Positions 62,640 to 64,000 of a DNA stretch of 64,000 nucleotides are shown here, piece by piece. Within the stretch, counting starts at the first letter, position 1. Every line of letters begins with the position of its first letter. This stretch comes from Streptosporangium sandarakinum (GTDB lineage Bacteria; Actinomycetota; Actinomycetes; Streptosporangiales; Streptosporangiaceae): positions 434,001 to 498,000 of the forward strand of contig NZ_JACCCO010000003.1 in NCBI RefSeq assembly GCF_013409935.1. The letters run 5' to 3'. The notes under the pieces are model-generated. The model was not told the origin of the DNA and searched no databases. It saw only the letters and a program-made list of their open reading frames with translations. A program made the translations under genes and the position numbers.

Positions 62640-63097
62640 GCCGCCGGCCGCCAGGTCAGGCCGTCGTAGACGCCGAACGGGCTCTCGCCGTCCGCGGTCA
62701 CGTGGACGATCTCCGCCCCGGCCGGGATCGGCACGGGCATGGTGTGGAACTGCGGTACGACGTGCTCGCGCGAGGTCGTGAAGCCGTTCCCGGTGAACGG
62801 CGGTGCATCGTTCCAGTCGCCACCCATGTGCGGACCGTACGGCACGACGTAGCTGTCGATGTCGCGGGCGAACCAGCGCATGAGGTAGATCTCCGGGGTC
62901 GTGACGGTCAGCTCCGAGCCCTCGAAACCCAGGTCGAGGCCCATGAAGAGCTGGGCGGGGGTGGTCAGGCGGGCGCAGTCCTGCACCCGGTAGACGTATC
63001 CCGAGATGACGGTCCGCCTGCCTGACAGGTAGGGCACGAGCAGCCGAGGCGGGATGACCTTCTGCATCTGCGTTCTGCGCCCAGGTGGATCACTCAC
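62636..63097 (-). CDS. Conserved hypothetical protein
   Basis: This 153-residue protein contains the segments RTVISGYVYRVQDCARLTTP, MRWFARDIDSYVVPYGPHMG and GNGFTTSREHVVPQFHTMPV. The pattern looks like a compact enzyme or toxin-like domain, but I cannot name a family. GTG 63097 lies 6 bases after a TAAAAT -10 box (63104-63109) and has no ribosome site, which suggests a leaderless mRNA; ATG 63067 is an alternative. It is coupled to the next small acidic gene. Confidence 0.68.
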   Translation of the reverse strand: MSDPPGRRTQMQKVIPPRLLVPYLSGRRTVISGYVYRVQDCARLTTPAQLFMGLDLGFEGSELTVTTPEIYLMRWFARDIDSYVVPYGPHMGGDWNDAPPFTGNGFTTSREHVVPQFHTMPVPIPAGAEIVHVTADGESPFGVYDGLTWRPAA

Positions 63098-63103
63098 GGT
63101 CGC

Positions 63104-63109
63104 ATTTTA
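63104..63109 (-). promoter_or_regulatory. -10 box of the two-gene operon, inside the nitrilase stop
   Basis: TAAAAT on the minus strand ends 6 bases before the GTG. Its first three bases are also the TAA stop codon of the upstream nitrilase-family gene. Confidence 0.45.
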
Positions 63110-63922
63110 CGATCCGCCGGCTCCGAGCCGCCGGTGTTCCAGGCACGGCAGGGCATTCCGGGTGTCAATCGTGATCTGAGGGTCGAGTACGGACGTCAGC
63201 ACCCCGGGGGCCGGGCCCAGGTCGGCGCGGACGACGCCCATCGGGTCGACCAGCATGCTGCGGCCGACGCCGAAGCCGTCGCGGGACGCGGGGTTGGGGG
63301 CCTGGCCCACGGCCGCCACCCAGACCGTGTTCTCGATCGCCCGGGCTCGCACCAGGGTCGCCCAGTGCTCCTCCTTCATCGGGCCGGACCCCCACGCCGC
63401 GATCACCGCCAGCACCTCGGCCCCCCGGTCCACCAGGGCCCGTCCCAGCTCGGGGAAGCGGACGTCGTAGCAGGTGACGAGGCCGACCCGCAGGCCGGCC
63501 AGCTCCACCACCGCCGGCGTGTCGCCCGGTGCGACCAGCTCCGACTCGCGGGCCCCGAAGGAGTCGAACAGGTGGATCTTCCGGTAGGCCGCGGCGATCT
63601 CGCCGGACGGGCCGAGCGCCACCGCGGTGTTGTGCACCCGGCCGCCCCCCGGCCCGCCCGGCTGCTCGCCGGGTTCGAACACGCCCGCGATCACCGCCAT
63701 GCGGTGCGCGCGGGCCGCCTCGGCCAGCCCGGTGACGAAGGGGCCGTCCAGCGGCTCGGCCAGGTCGGTGATCCGCTTGCCGTACCGGGTGAGGGTGGCC
63801 TCGGGGAAGATCGCCAGCTCGGCGCCGTCGGCGGCGGCCCGCTCCAGCGCCTCGCGCGCGCGGCGCAGGTTGACGGCGGGCTCCTCATCGACGGGGATCT
63901 GGCACAGGGCGATGCGCGTCAC
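63107..63922 (-). CDS. Carbon-nitrogen hydrolase (nitrilase superfamily)
   Basis: This 271-residue enzyme has the complete catalytic triad: E41 (AIFPEATLTRYG), K115 (AYRKIHLFDSFG) and C151 (VTCYDVRFPE). The length and the GARES segment fit the omega-amidase/deaminated-glutathione-amidase-like group. It would hydrolyse an amide or nitrile in the cytoplasm. GTG 63920-63922 has AGGAGG about 7 bases upstream, a strong site. It is the first gene of a leftward unit whose second part has its own promoter. Confidence 0.88.
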   Translation of the reverse strand: MTRIALCQIPVDEEPAVNLRRAREALERAAADGAELAIFPEATLTRYGKRITDLAEPLDGPFVTGLAEAARAHRMAVIAGVFEPGEQPGGPGGGRVHNTAVALGPSGEIAAAYRKIHLFDSFGARESELVAPGDTPAVVELAGLRVGLVTCYDVRFPELGRALVDRGAEVLAVIAAWGSGPMKEEHWATLVRARAIENTVWVAAVGQAPNPASRDGFGVGRSMLVDPMGVVRADLGPAPGVLTSVLDPQITIDTRNALPCLEHRRLGAGGS

Positions 63923-64000
63923 CGGTTGCCTCCTGAGCGGTATGGCCCCCGCCCGCCGGAACCCGCCGCGGCGGAGATCCGCCTGACGGGTCCTAGGGGG

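Overview
The window is about 64 kb of very high-GC DNA from a filamentous actinomycete. A WhiB-family regulator, an IdeR/DmdR-type iron box, leaderless genes with TAnnnT -10 boxes, SigE-family sigma factor genes and a one-component PucR all point there. The gene set would fit Streptosporangiaceae or a relative, but this is an inference from style; no 16S or other marker gene is present. No tRNA, rRNA, CRISPR array, prophage or obvious antibiotic biosynthetic cluster was seen. Gene order looks like an ordinary chromosome with a few accessory insertions.

Layout. 0-2 kb: the 3' end of an unidentified gene, a set of strong terminators, a WhiB protein, and an iron-regulated sucraseferredoxin-like protein. 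2.2-6.0 kb: a divergent TetR-glpD / alkyl-DHAP-synthase-like pair around a shared 23-bp operator. 6.1-7.5 kb: a TnpB-only (IS1341-type) insertion beside a gene fragment. 7.6-15.3 kb: a pyrimidine-dimer-glycosylase-like protein, a metallophosphoesterase, a small PolA-like polymerase, an MFS exporter and a membrane Ser/Thr kinase. 15.4-27.2 kb: a purine/allantoin-type nitrogen-scavenging region. It holds allG-allF-allH (DUF1116, FdrA, DUF2877; the oxamate carbamoyltransferase set) divergent from pucR, then an S4 protein, an NCS2 xanthine/uracil permease, a repeat-encoded small ORF and a three-subunit molybdenum hydroxylase. 27.3-31.5 kb: a second MFS exporter and cydAB, with tandem BlaI/CopY-like palindromes upstream of cydA. 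31.8-36.5 kb: a polysaccharide deacetylase lipoprotein, a repeat-containing SRPBCC protein with a zinc alcohol dehydrogenase, and a CoxG-like protein. 36.6-43.1 kb: a complete Mrp Na+/H+ antiporter operon (mrpAB fusion, C, D, E, F, G) with almost every junction overlapping. Its C subunit carries a long charged coiled coil and its D subunit a Gly/Glu-rich insert.

43.1-48 kb: an unknown protein, thymidine kinase, a small membrane protein, AIM24, and a lower-GC islet (nucleotidyltransferase-like gene, possible gene remnant, methyltransferase). 48-52.1 kb: the hydantoinase/oxoprolinase pair hyuA-hyuB. 52.1-54.5 kb: a GntR(YtrA)-ABC ATPase-permease operon. 54.7-57.6 kb: a secreted protein with an N-terminal octapeptide repeat and a uridine-kinase-like P-loop protein. 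57.7-60.4 kb: a CaiB/BaiF CoA-transferase and a fused acyl-CoA carboxylase carboxyltransferase. 60.4-64 kb: a SigE-family sigma factor with its coupled membrane protein, two unknown small proteins and a nitrilase-family amidohydrolase.

The features most worth checking are the allFGH/pucR/permease/hydroxylase region, the double ATGA-coupled repeat ORF inside it, the coiled-coil MrpC, the four-copy peptide repeat in the SRPBCC protein, and the palindromes in front of cydAB.
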